DNA of 19,571 bases from Bacteroidota bacterium (GCA_023391315.1 JAEWBD010000348.1:1-19571), one strand, 5' to 3'; counted from the first letter of the stretch, positions 7,630 to 16,002 are shown. Notes: generated from the letters alone by a model not told the origin. A program made the numbers and translations.

Positions 7630-8719
7630 GATCAGACATGTATTGGGAATTTCTGGTGGCAAAGACAGTGCTGCTCTTGCTATTTATTTAAAGAACAAGC
7701 ATCCTGAATTAGATATCGAATACTATTTCTGTGACACGGGAAAAGAGTTGGAAGCAACTTATAAAGTAGTTAATGATTTAGAATCTTATTTAGGAAAGAA
7801 AATCATTCGTCTCAAAGCAGCGGAAAATAGTTCAGAAGATCCTTTTGATCATTTTTATCGCATGTTTGGGGGATTTTTGCCATCCTCAACTGCAAGGTGG
7901 TGCACCAAATATTTAAAGCTGCAACCGTTTGAAGATTTCATTGGTGATGAACCTGTCATATCTTATGTTGGTATAAGAGGAGATGAAGAAAGAGAAGGCT
8001 ATATTTCAAAAAAGCCAAATATCCAATCTATATTTCCGTTTAGAAAAAATATTTGGAGCGAAGACGTAATAAGCAAAGTTTTGAAAAATGATACTATCGC
8101 CAGTGCAGCAGAAATTTATGCTTTTTATTTTAACAATGAAGATAATCGGTTTTATGAAATTCTTCAACAGCCAATTTCAATGCGGTTTAATGCGACGCAA
8201 AAACTGAACCTATTGTTAGATAGGGATACTAAGGCTTTCAATAAAATTGTATTCGAATATTTAAAAACAACCAATTACCCTTTATCAAAAGAACAGGATT
8301 ATGCGTTGTTGAACAATGAAGATGTTTTGGTGCGGGAAGATATATTCAGGATTTTACGGGAATCTATTGGCGTGCCTGCTTATTATGAAAAAATAGATTT
8401 TGACTTGAACGGGCAAACAGGCCAATATGCACGCAGCCGATCTGGTTGTTATTTTTGTTTCTTTCAGCAAAAAATAGAGTGGGTTTGGCTGTATGAGCAA
8501 CACCCTGAATGGTTTAAGAAAGCGATGGAATATGAAAACGAAAAAGAAGGGTTTACTTGGAACCAAAATGAAAGCTTGCAAGAATTAATACAACCTGAAC
8601 GAATAGAAGCAATAAAACAGGAATTTTTAAGCCGGAACAAAACCAAATCTAAATCACCTTATTTGCTGGACGTTTTAGACGATGCTGAATCGGAAGGATG
8701 TGCAGCGTGTTTTATTTAA
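7619..8719 (+). CDS. sspD: SspD-like PAPS-reductase-family ATP pyrophosphatase (DNA sulfur incorporation)
   Basis: A PP-loop (PAPS reductase / DndC-like) enzyme expected to adenylate a DNA backbone site or substrate for sulfur transfer. The PP-loop SGGKDSAA lies near residue 12, followed by the FCDTGKE motif (about 38-44) and STARWCTKYLK (about 91-101), typical of this superfamily. Cysteine pairs occur at RSGCYFCFF and in the C-terminal GCAACFI. These might hold a metal or Fe-S cluster or carry sulfur, but cluster binding is not shown by sequence. ATG 7619 is preferred to the in-frame GTG at 7616; it overlaps sspC by 11 nt. The sulfur donor (SspA cysteine desulfurase) is not in this window, so a housekeeping IscS may supply it. 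Confidence 0.87.
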   Translation: MSNKIRHVLGISGGKDSAALAIYLKNKHPELDIEYYFCDTGKELEATYKVVNDLESYLGKKIIRLKAAENSSEDPFDHFYRMFGGFLPSSTARWCTKYLKLQPFEDFIGDEPVISYVGIRGDEEREGYISKKPNIQSIFPFRKNIWSEDVISKVLKNDTIASAAEIYAFYFNNEDNRFYEILQQPISMRFNATQKLNLLLDRDTKAFNKIVFEYLKTTNYPLSKEQDYALLNNEDVLVREDIFRILRESIGVPAYYEKIDFDLNGQTGQYARSRSGCYFCFFQQKIEWVWLYEQHPEWFKKAMEYENEKEGFTWNQNESLQELIQPERIEAIKQEFLSRNKTKSKSPYLLDVLDDAESEGCAACFI

Positions 8720-8724
8720 ATAGT

Positions 8725-9804
8725 ATGCCGTATAAAGTATATAATCTTTCAATCAAAGAATTAATTGGCTTAATTGAAACTAATAAAATTGACTTAAAAC
8801 CTTCATATCAGAGAAATGAAGTATGGTCAAAAAAAGATCAAGAAAGTTTAATTGATTCAATCCTATTGAACCTGCCGATACAAAACTTTTTCTTTTATAA
8901 AAACAAAAAAGGCGTTTTGGAGATGGTTGATGGTCAGCAACGAGCGAGGGCAATATTTGGTTTTTATAAAGGCGCAATTACAGACTCAAGAAAGCGAACT
9001 TTTAAAGAAATAAATAGTGAAGAGTTTTTAAATTACTCAATCATTGTCGCAGAAATTTCAGACGAATTTGATGAGGAATCAATAAGAAAATTTTATGTGT
9101 TAGTGAATAAAAAGGGAGTTCAACTAAATAAACCTGAAATTCATAAAGCTGAGTTTGCAGTTACAAAATTTATGCAGTTGGTCGAAGAATTATTAGAGAA
9201 TCAAACTTTTATCAATTTAGATCTTTTTACCGATGCTACTTCAAAAAGAATGAATGACAGAAGCTATGTTGAGGAACTTGCCGCTTATTTATTGCTTGGA
9301 ATTACAGACAAAAAATTAGCTGTTGAAAGAATTTATGAAACGGATATAACACCTGAGCAATATCAAATTTTAAAGTCTCGATTTGAAAATATTATGACAC
9401 CATTAGATACTTTTAATCGTTATAAACTTTTAAGCAAAACTAGATATAGGCAAAGAAATGATTTTTATACTCTGTTTAATTTTCTTAATGAAAATATTGA
9501 CACAGATAATAATGAAATTTTAATGTACCAATACAGAATCCTATTGTTGTTAGATGATTATATCTCCCCTTCAAATGAAGATTGTGAACCGTTAAAAAAC
9601 TACGCATTCAATTGTATAACTCAATCAAATTCAAAAAAAGCAAGAACAGACAGACTGAAATTCTTTAATGAAATACTTAAAAACAAAAATATTGATGAAA
9701 ATAAATCTGCTCAAGAAGTTGCAAACTTCTTGATTGATCAACATAAAATAAAAGGATTTAAAAATATTGGCGAGTACATTTTATTTGATTTAGACAATGA
9801 TTAA
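8725..9804 (+). CDS. Stand-alone DUF262 protein (SspE/GmrS-like sensor domain without nuclease)
   Basis: A ParB-fold DUF262 protein of 359 aa. Diagnostic motifs are PSYQRNEVWSKKDQESLIDSIL (from about residue 27, read in two parts PSYQRNEVW and LIDSILLNLPI), the nucleotide-binding MVDGQQRARA (68-77) and FYVLVNKKGVQLNKPEI. In SspE and GmrSD enzymes this domain hydrolyses NTP and senses modified DNA, and is followed by a DUF1524/HNH nuclease. Here the chain ends in a helical region with no H-N-H or other nuclease motif. ATG 8725 (5 nt after the sspD stop) fits the usual N-terminus better than ATG 8698, which would add nine atypical residues inside sspD. It overlaps the kinase by 8 nt. Family is firm; role as phosphorothioate sensor is inferred from the operon. 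Confidence 0.85.
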   Translation: MPYKVYNLSIKELIGLIETNKIDLKPSYQRNEVWSKKDQESLIDSILLNLPIQNFFFYKNKKGVLEMVDGQQRARAIFGFYKGAITDSRKRTFKEINSEEFLNYSIIVAEISDEFDEESIRKFYVLVNKKGVQLNKPEIHKAEFAVTKFMQLVEELLENQTFINLDLFTDATSKRMNDRSYVEELAAYLLLGITDKKLAVERIYETDITPEQYQILKSRFENIMTPLDTFNRYKLLSKTRYRQRNDFYTLFNFLNENIDTDNNEILMYQYRILLLLDDYISPSNEDCEPLKNYAFNCITQSNSKKARTDRLKFFNEILKNKNIDENKSAQEVANFLIDQHKIKGFKNIGEYILFDLDND

Positions 9805-10795
9805 TCAAGACATAATTTTCCAGAACAGAATTACCAGAACAAATTTTGGTGTTGATTTTAATCCGGAGAACCCGACATCTAATATCATTACTTTGAATAA
9901 AGTAGATTATTTTCCAAATTATTTGGATCCCAAAATAAAAGGCAATAAGGGATCAAATATAATTTTAAAGTTATTTTCTGCACAAAATTGGGATGAGGAT
10001 GAAGGATATTCAGAAGTGCCGGATTTGGTAATGAAAATCTGTAAGACACCTTTGCAAAAATTCGAAAAAGTTAGAAGTAAAAGATTTAATGAAGAAATAA
10101 TTGCTTTAAGAAATTGTCACGATTTAGACCCACTAAATACAGTGAATATTTATCATTATGGTATTTTAAACATTCTAACCGAGAAGGGATATTATTCAAG
10201 TCATCGCTTTTATACGATGGATTACGCATCTGATGATTTAAATAGTTATTTAAAACGTATTAATCCTTCAATGCTCGATAGATTAAATCTATTTTTAGAA
10301 ATATGTGATTCTTTACAACTAATATGGAAAGCTAATTATTATCACAGAGATATTAAACCAGATAATATATTATTTTTTGATGGTAAATGGAAAATTGGAG
10401 ATTTAGGGTTAGCAAAAAATCGTGATGAAAATGTTGAATTAGATGAAATTGGTGAATGGATAGGTCCGAGAGGATGGCAATCACCAGAGGCAATAAATAA
10501 GTTTGTTACAGAAAAGACTCCATGGAGTTATCGTTTTGATACAAAAATTGATCATCAATCAGATTTATATCAATTGGGTAAGTTGTTATGGTTTATTACT
10601 CAAGGAAATTGCCCTGAAGGAGGAATAGATCGAAATGATTTTTTAATGAAAGACGATAGGTTGTACCAGGTTGTAAAAACATTGCTCAACAGTAATAAAA
10701 AAAGAAGAACAAAGAATATTAATGAACTAATTAAGCAAGTTAAAAGCATCTTTGATATTTATTTTAGAACAAATCCTACGTTTAGCCTGCATTAG
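9797..10795 (+). CDS. Hanks-type Ser/Thr protein kinase ending the Ssp-like operon
   Basis: A soluble 332-aa eukaryote-like kinase. Catalytic elements are all present: beta-3 Lys80 (LVMKIC), a candidate alpha-C Glu at 99/100 (RFNEEIIAL), the catalytic loop HRDIKPDN at 183-190 (Asp185, Asn190), the metal-binding DLG at 202-204 in place of DFG, an APE-like QSPEA at 228-232, and SDLYQLGKLLWF (alpha-F Asp256). The glycine loop is not clear, which is the only weak element. There is no TM helix or sensor domain, so it is not a PASTA-type PknB. The 8-nt overlap with the DUF262 gene argues for co-function. It may be the effector, or a regulator, of the phosphorothioation module; kinases such as Stk2 and PglW act in other phage-defence contexts. 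The substrate is unknown. Confidence 0.88.
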   Translation: MINQDIIFQNRITRTNFGVDFNPENPTSNIITLNKVDYFPNYLDPKIKGNKGSNIILKLFSAQNWDEDEGYSEVPDLVMKICKTPLQKFEKVRSKRFNEEIIALRNCHDLDPLNTVNIYHYGILNILTEKGYYSSHRFYTMDYASDDLNSYLKRINPSMLDRLNLFLEICDSLQLIWKANYYHRDIKPDNILFFDGKWKIGDLGLAKNRDENVELDEIGEWIGPRGWQSPEAINKFVTEKTPWSYRFDTKIDHQSDLYQLGKLLWFITQGNCPEGGIDRNDFLMKDDRLYQVVKTLLNSNKKRRTKNINELIKQVKSIFDIYFRTNPTFSLH

Positions 10796-10889
10796 TTACT
10801 TCTCCAAACTACTTATCAATTGCTCATATTAAAAATTGGATGAAGAATTTGAAAAAACATTTTATCTCTTTTCAAAAATAAGAATGCAC

Positions 10890-11534
10890 TTAAAGAGATG
10901 GTGTTTCAAATCTTTGTTTAACTTTTGTTTCCTCATATTTACCTCTCGTTTTATAGTAAGTAAGATTGATTGCTGTAATAGCTATTGAGAGTACTAATAA
11001 ATAAATGCAGTTATAAAAATTTGGATTTTCAGAACTAAAATGAAAACATCTTTTGAACAAATTTATTAAAAATAGGGAGCAAAAATGAATTGATTAGCGA
11101 TAATCCAATCGCTTCCCAATAGAAATGTCTATACCTTTTATAAAACGGCGGGGATTCATGGCCTGCTTTATAAAACATATAGTTTTCAATATTTCGATCC
11201 TCAGAATTGTTAACAAACCATTTTCTATTAACGTTGAGGCATTTAACGTATGCAATTAATAAAATTCTGTGCTCTACAATCTTAAAATAGACCAAACATC
11301 CTACAATACATAGTACCAAAAGAAACATTAATTGAATTCGGATAGATTGAACAGTGATATAACAACTGTATTTTTTAAGATAATTCCATTTAAGCTTATT
11401 ATACCGCCAATCAACACAAAATAAAAATTTGCGCTCTTTTCTGCTGCTTGATACTGCTCATCAAAATGGTTATAAAGCTTTTCATATTCTTTAAGCATGA
11501 ATTGAAAAACCATTGAATCCTTTGTTATTGGCAT
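10890..11534 (-). pseudogene. Membrane protein gene broken by two compensating frameshifts
   Basis: Three consecutive reading-frame pieces on the minus strand form one plausible protein of about 215 aa. Piece 1 (11534-11328) has an N-terminal helix YEKLYNHFDEQYQAAEKSAN and the TM segment FYFVLIGGIISLNGIIL. Piece 2 (11328-11035) has TM LLVLCIVGCLVYF and a soluble part including ENYMFYKAG and YRHFYWEAIGL. Piece 3 (to the stop at 10890-10892) has TM YLLVLSIAITAINLTYY and a charged tail RGKYEETKVKQRF. Pieces 1 and 3 share a frame, so one indel cancels the other. The gene begins 9 bp after the stop of the GHKL ATPase gene, so it was the last gene of that operon. The first junction is a TAATG stop/start, so pieces 1 and 2 could alternatively be two overlapping genes. 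Sequencing indels are possible. Confidence 0.68.
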
Positions 11535-11543
11535 AAAAATATT

Positions 11544-13940
11544 TTAATCATCAAGTGAATTTATCAGTTGATCCATCCCAAAGTTTAATAAGAAATCAGA
11601 ATAGAAACTATCAAATACATCTTTTAAATAATCTTCTATCGAAACCTCGTCATCATTCCCTTCTCTATTAAGCGAAATTTTATAATTCCGCTTTTTATTA
11701 ATCATATATAAGAACAATGTATGAAAATAAACTGCTGCTAAATAGCGCTTTTCAGCTATTTGTAGTTGGTCTTCAGATTTTAGTTTGCTTTTATAGTTTC
11801 GAAAAAGTGTACTATCTAAATTAACAATTATTTTTTCTAGAATGTCACCGCTTGCAATAGGAGCCATCACATTCGGATAACTCATTTCAATGCTTGCTTG
11901 TTCAAGTCTTTCCCAATCAGCTTGCCTTACAGGTTCAAGTTTTGGTAATCCAATATTATCAAAATCATCTTCCTCTTTTGGCGTTTCAATTTTAGGCGCT
12001 TCTTTATCTTTAACCTTAATCCAAACCAGTTCTTCAAAAGGTTCGCCGGGGCCGGTTAGAGAAGCCTTTAATTGTATTTCGTCGCCGACATTTACATTGT
12101 CAGTTGGGTTTAATGTAAGTTTAATAGTTCCGTTGTTTGGGCTACTTTTATCAATATTCAGCAAAGAACTAATTTCAGCTTTATTACTTTTTTCATCGCC
12201 GCCTTGTACATCATTTTGCTGCACCGTTAATAAGGCTATTTCAAGCGAGCCTGGCTCTTCCGACCTGTCAAAATAAGCGTTCTCCACGTCTGTATCAAAA
12301 CGAATAATTTTTTCACCCCCTAATGGCACTGATAATACAGTTTTGTCACTAGTGTTTTTGTTATGCAACTTAAAAAAGGTTGGAAAACGTTTGGGGTTGA
12401 AAGGTTCTCTTTCTGCTTTTTGTGTGCTTTTCTTTTCTGGCTTTTTCTCTTTGTCTTTCTTTTCTTCAAGCTTCAATGTGTTTTGCAATAGCTTGAATAA
12501 ATCAGAGTTTTTGGGCAAATTTTTGGCAAAGGATTTAACCAATTCATTGGTGTCTTCACTTTCTAAACCAATAGAATCTTTTCGGCGTTTATTGATTTCA
12601 TCCAATTGGCTTTTGCGCAACTTCCGGCCTAAATATTCACGTAACTCTTTTGTTTCATCACCATCTTTCAACCTGTCGCGGGAAGCCATGAATAACTCCT
12701 TTCTAAATTCATATTTCATCTTGGTGCAATCAACATGTATAAGCAAATAATCTTTCAACAGATTAAGCTTAAGTTGCCTGGTTATAAATTCAGAAGTATA
12801 ATGGCCATGAGCTTGCCCATTAATAGAAAACATTACAGACATGTTATTCTTAAAAAATAACCTTCTGATGTTTTCCTTAGTTTTCTTTACATCATTATCA
12901 CCTACTTTGGCTTTAAAGACATAACAGGTTACTTTCGTTTCACCAAACAGTTGATCAGTGTACGTTTCAGAAAAGTAAGTATCAATATAATTATCATTTC
13001 CTTCCAATCTTCTTTTCAAGCCAAATAAATCAAGCTCCAATACCTTATTGTTGGGGTAACGTTCTTTTTTATCAACTGTAAAAACAGGCAACACCGGTTC
13101 AAACAAAAATTCATTTAAGCTTTGATTGAGATCTTGTGCAAATCCAGAATAACCAGAAGGGAATTGATAAGAATACATCTTTATAATAGTACCGGTCTTA
13201 AACTTTCGGTTAAACAGCTTTGCATCTATTTCATCTTTTAAATCAAAGGCTGGTATTTTACCATCAATCTTTAAATATTCATACCATGTATTCTTTTTAT
13301 GTTCAGCTTCGCCTTCAGCAAAAGGATGTTCCCGTATGATTGTAAAGCCAAATGGGCCTGTGTTATCATATCGCTTGGAAGCAATTAATTGATAACCTTT
13401 TTTACCGCAAAAAACAATAGAGCCAGAGCCACCCATATTGTATTTGCCTTGCACAAACATGATCTTATTCTTGTTACCCCGAACAAGAGAAAGAAATGTT
13501 TCATCAAACTTTTCCGGATGCTGGCCTTCGCCATTGTCATAAATAATTACTGAGGTATTTCTTGGTGGCCCGTCTGCTACAACCTGTATTTCTTCAGCTT
13601 GCCTTCTTCGGAAGGTTGGCAAATCCCATTGTTTGTAATCAGGATAAAATTTTTCAATGGCTTCATTCATTGATTTAGGTGCTTCATTCGATTCGGGATG
13701 AATACCCGCTTCCAAACATTTTTTTGTAAGCAAAGCATCCATTGAATTGGTAACCTTTTCTACCAAAGCGGCAATAGGGTTTGATTGTTGATTCTCAATT
13801 ATGCCATAATTGCTTTCATTGCCACCAACAGGCACCCAATTTTCTCTTTTAAAAACACTTGGATTATTAGTTATAATTTCTTGTATTTCTTCTTCAGTCT
13901 TGGCATTGAAGAGTTTTGTAAATAGGGTTTCAGCAGTCAT
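11544..13940 (-). CDS. GHKL (MORC/MutL/Hsp90-like) ATPase of a restriction-modification cluster
   Basis: A 798-aa GHKL ATPase. From Met at 13940: motif N is ALVEKVTNSMDALL (Glu61, Asn65, Asp68), motif G1 is YDNGEG (134-139), and the lid/G2 glycine motif is QGKYNMGGSGSIVFCG (164-179). A transducer-like region follows, then a Lys/Glu-rich linker near residue 490 (KKDKEKKPEKK), a probable beta-sandwich domain and a C-terminal helical domain. Prokaryotic MORC-like GHKL ATPases linked to DNA methylases and nucleases are a described class (work of Iyer and Aravind), and the role here is inferred from that. ATG 13940 is preferred to a GTG at 13976 that overlaps the methylase stop. The gene lies 37 nt after the methylase gene and 9 bp before the broken membrane gene. 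Confidence 0.83.
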   Translation of the reverse strand: MTAETLFTKLFNAKTEEEIQEIITNNPSVFKRENWVPVGGNESNYGIIENQQSNPIAALVEKVTNSMDALLTKKCLEAGIHPESNEAPKSMNEAIEKFYPDYKQWDLPTFRRRQAEEIQVVADGPPRNTSVIIYDNGEGQHPEKFDETFLSLVRGNKNKIMFVQGKYNMGGSGSIVFCGKKGYQLIASKRYDNTGPFGFTIIREHPFAEGEAEHKKNTWYEYLKIDGKIPAFDLKDEIDAKLFNRKFKTGTIIKMYSYQFPSGYSGFAQDLNQSLNEFLFEPVLPVFTVDKKERYPNNKVLELDLFGLKRRLEGNDNYIDTYFSETYTDQLFGETKVTCYVFKAKVGDNDVKKTKENIRRLFFKNNMSVMFSINGQAHGHYTSEFITRQLKLNLLKDYLLIHVDCTKMKYEFRKELFMASRDRLKDGDETKELREYLGRKLRKSQLDEINKRRKDSIGLESEDTNELVKSFAKNLPKNSDLFKLLQNTLKLEEKKDKEKKPEKKSTQKAEREPFNPKRFPTFFKLHNKNTSDKTVLSVPLGGEKIIRFDTDVENAYFDRSEEPGSLEIALLTVQQNDVQGGDEKSNKAEISSLLNIDKSSPNNGTIKLTLNPTDNVNVGDEIQLKASLTGPGEPFEELVWIKVKDKEAPKIETPKEEDDFDNIGLPKLEPVRQADWERLEQASIEMSYPNVMAPIASGDILEKIIVNLDSTLFRNYKSKLKSEDQLQIAEKRYLAAVYFHTLFLYMINKKRNYKISLNREGNDDEVSIEDYLKDVFDSFYSDFLLNFGMDQLINSLDD

Positions 13941-13977
13941 TAGCGGTTTTTGTGAAACCAAGATACAAATTTCCACA

Positions 13978-14865
13978 TCAATTAAAATACCGCACCGCTA
14001 CTTCACCCACCCATTTGCCCATCTGCACTGGCACGGCATTGCCAATAAGCTTATAAGAAGAACGTTTTTCTTCAAAATAAAAATCATCGGGAAAGCCTTG
14101 TAGTCTTGCATATTCGCGGATAGAAAATGGCCTTACCCCATATTGCGCCTGTTTATCTTTTACCAATCTTGTGCTGAGGTCTTTTGCATAATGGGCTACA
14201 CAAGTGGGTGCGTAAGCATTAGGGTTATCAGCATCTATTATTATTGGTAAATCCCTATATTTTCCTGTAATCCTTTTTATAACATAAGCAGGCATTTCAA
14301 CCTGCGGGTTCCTTTCCAAAATATCTTTAACTCTTGGGCGGTTGTCGATGGCCTTTGGCTCACTAATATTATACGGTTTTCTTGTGCCAATCAATATCAA
14401 CCGCTTTCTTTTTTGCGGTAACCAATTCAATGCATCAACCGGGCAGAACACATGCACATAATAACCGGGCAGCTTGGTCATAGCTTCCATAACCACTTTA
14501 AACTTCTTCATGCCCGGCACGTTTTCCACCACGTACATTTCTGGCTTCTCAATAGCTATATGGCGAAAGAAATGCAGGAACAGGTCATCGCCGGTACGGG
14601 TGCCATGTATATCGGCAATAGGCGAATACTTAGTGCAAGGGTAAGTGCCGATAATGATATCGGATTGGGGTTGTTCCAATACTGTTTTATCTTTTATATC
14701 AGCAGTGAGAATGGTATGGCCGAAATAGTGTTGGTTGGCTTGCATGCAGGCGGTAGCTTCCGCATCTAAATCGAGCGACTGGATAATGTTTACGCCGGCT
14801 TGCTGCATACCTAATTCCATGCCGCCGCAACCGGAAAAATAGCCTTTGGCTGTGGGTTGATACAT
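13978..14865 (-). CDS. C5-cytosine DNA methyltransferase
   Basis: A complete 295-aa m5C methyltransferase using S-adenosylmethionine. Motif I is FSGCGGMELG (10-19). Motif IV is GTYPCTKYS, with catalytic Cys77. Motif VI is VVENVPG (112-118), motif VIII QKRKRLILIG (151-160), motif IX RPFSIREYARLQGFPDDF (245-262), and motif X YKLIGNAVPVQMGKW. The target-recognition region between VIII and IX is short (about 160-245), giving a compact enzyme; the recognition sequence cannot be predicted. It belongs with the HNH nuclease upstream and the GHKL ATPase downstream as a restriction-modification set. The vsr remnant further upstream supports this, since Vsr repairs the T:G mismatches that m5C deamination creates. 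Confidence 0.93.
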   Translation of the reverse strand: MYQPTAKGYFSGCGGMELGMQQAGVNIIQSLDLDAEATACMQANQHYFGHTILTADIKDKTVLEQPQSDIIIGTYPCTKYSPIADIHGTRTGDDLFLHFFRHIAIEKPEMYVVENVPGMKKFKVVMEAMTKLPGYYVHVFCPVDALNWLPQKRKRLILIGTRKPYNISEPKAIDNRPRVKDILERNPQVEMPAYVIKRITGKYRDLPIIIDADNPNAYAPTCVAHYAKDLSTRLVKDKQAQYGVRPFSIREYARLQGFPDDFYFEEKRSSYKLIGNAVPVQMGKWVGEVAVRYFN

Positions 14866-15228
14866 AAGTAAAGTTTATTTGATCTTAAATAATTCGCTTA
14901 AACAATTCAGCAGTTTGCGCTACTAAGCCATTAGTAATGCTGTTTGATCTTAACATCAAGGCTCAACAGCCGAAAAATCATTAGTACAGGCGCTTAATCA
15001 AGGTGTGGGAAAAAATGTGCTGAAATCGGAGATTCGCGAACACTACTAAAAAAACAAACCTGCTGTGAGCAATATCATTTTTTCTTGATTTTCTTTGGTT
15101 GCTTTCTTTTATCAAGAAATGCAAAGCATTCATTGAAACAAAAGAAAAACATACATGAATGAAATAAAAGAAAGTGACAAAAACATAATAAAAATCTTTT
15201 TTTTGACTTTGAAGAACGCTAGTGTTTA
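14866..15228. other. Gene-less gap between the methylase and HNH genes
   Basis: This 363-bp AT-rich gap separates two same-strand genes that would otherwise form an operon, so the methylase probably has its own promoter here. It contains a perfect 9-bp inverted repeat, TTTCTTGAT (15081-15089) and ATCAAGAAA (15111-15119), with a 21-nt loop rich in TTTCTTTGG-type words. Read on the minus strand (TTGATAAAAGAAAGCAACC) it resembles a repeat often seen between genes in Bacteroidota. No coding frame is convincing. Confidence 0.5.
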
Positions 15229-16002
15229 TTATTTTTTAAAAATCACATCCATGTGGTATTGAAGAAACTTTTTACCAGGTTGATATTTTTTAGGCATTAC
15301 AATTTTTGAACCTTGCAGCGAAGCAAAATGCATTTGATGATAGCTTTCATTTTGTTTCTTCTTTAATTCATTTGATAAAACAATCTCATATTTTTCAGTA
15401 ATCCCAATATAGCCTTTATCGTAAGCTTTATCATACAAAGGCGAAAGGCAAATCCCATTTTCGGGGTTCAATCTTTCTTTTTCATTTTTTGACCATGGCA
15501 AAATATGGCTGGCTAATAAGAGATCGGGAATATCAATACCGGTTATAGCACAGCGGCCATTGTAGTTTGCAATTACAATTTGGCGGAATACATTTTGGTT
15601 AACCCTTGTTTTCACTTCCCGTAATTTATATTCACCTTTTAAATGGCTGATATCCTTTAAGTCTGGGGAATATTTATTTTCTATTGTTGTATGTTCTTTT
15701 TCAGCCAATATCCTTTCGCTTTCAAATAGCAATTCGTCTTTGTTATCAATGAACTCATTCCAAATTGGCTCCACTTGCTTTATGCCGCCCGTTAAGCCAA
15801 CAATACCGCGTTGCCGGTGATAAGGGTCAACCGCCGCAAAGTTATTTAAGCGCATAGCTACTGCGCTTGCTGTTCTTTCAATAAGATTGGCCAAATGAAT
15901 TATTTCCGGCGTTTTGGAATGCAGCTTTCCAAATGGCAGTTTAAGATAAAGATTTAAGGCAAGTACCAGTTCATCCCTTGTCCAAAGTTTTCGTTCAGCC
16001 AT
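15229..16002 (-). CDS. HNH endonuclease, putative restriction enzyme
   Basis: A 257-aa protein with an N-terminal helical DNA-binding-like part (LWTRDELVLALNLYLKLPFG, 7-25, then a helix-turn region RTASAVAMRLNNF) and a C-terminal HNH domain. The catalytic region reads CAITGIDIPDLLLASHILPW (151-170), NPENGICLSPLYDKAYDKG (179-197), with His166 as the likely general base and Asn182 and the following Asp/His-type position completing the beta-beta-alpha metal site. This layout (HNH_2 type) is common in putative restriction endonucleases beside m5C methylases. It is upstream of, and on the same strand as, the methylase, though separated by 363 bp. Restriction activity is inferred. Confidence 0.87.
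   Translation of the reverse strand: MAERKLWTRDELVLALNLYLKLPFGKLHSKTPEIIHLANLIERTASAVAMRLNNFAAVDPYHRQRGIVGLTGGIKQVEPIWNEFIDNKDELLFESERILAEKEHTTIENKYSPDLKDISHLKGEYKLREVKTRVNQNVFRQIVIANYNGRCAITGIDIPDLLLASHILPWSKNEKERLNPENGICLSPLYDKAYDKGYIGITEKYEIVLSNELKKKQNESYHQMHFASLQGSKIVMPKKYQPGKKFLQYHMDVIFKK

Noticed and set aside
3531..8719. Dnd-type phosphorothioation (DndBCDE) as the identity of the operon
   Set aside because: The first gene is DUF4007 and the order is DUF4007-ATPase-PP-loop, which fits Ssp; no DndE- or DndD-like protein is present.
10848..10876. Bidirectional terminator between the convergent operons
   Set aside because: TTTGAAAA/TTTTCAAA can pair, but the stem is almost all A-T and is too weak to call a terminator.
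11035..11534. Programmed ribosomal frameshift as the explanation for the split membrane gene
   Set aside because: No heptameric slippery sequence or downstream pseudoknot is evident at either junction, and two shifts would be needed; mutation or sequencing error is simpler.
12343..12750. 135-aa plus-strand frame, and a similar one at 11890-12276
   Set aside because: Both are antisense to the GHKL ATPase gene; their Ser/Phe/Leu-rich products are the usual shadow of a Lys/Glu-rich coding strand.
11544..14865. DISARM system, because of the C5 methylase in a defence setting
   Set aside because: No DrmA helicase, DrmB (DUF1998) or DrmC phospholipase D gene is present; the ATPase is GHKL-type.
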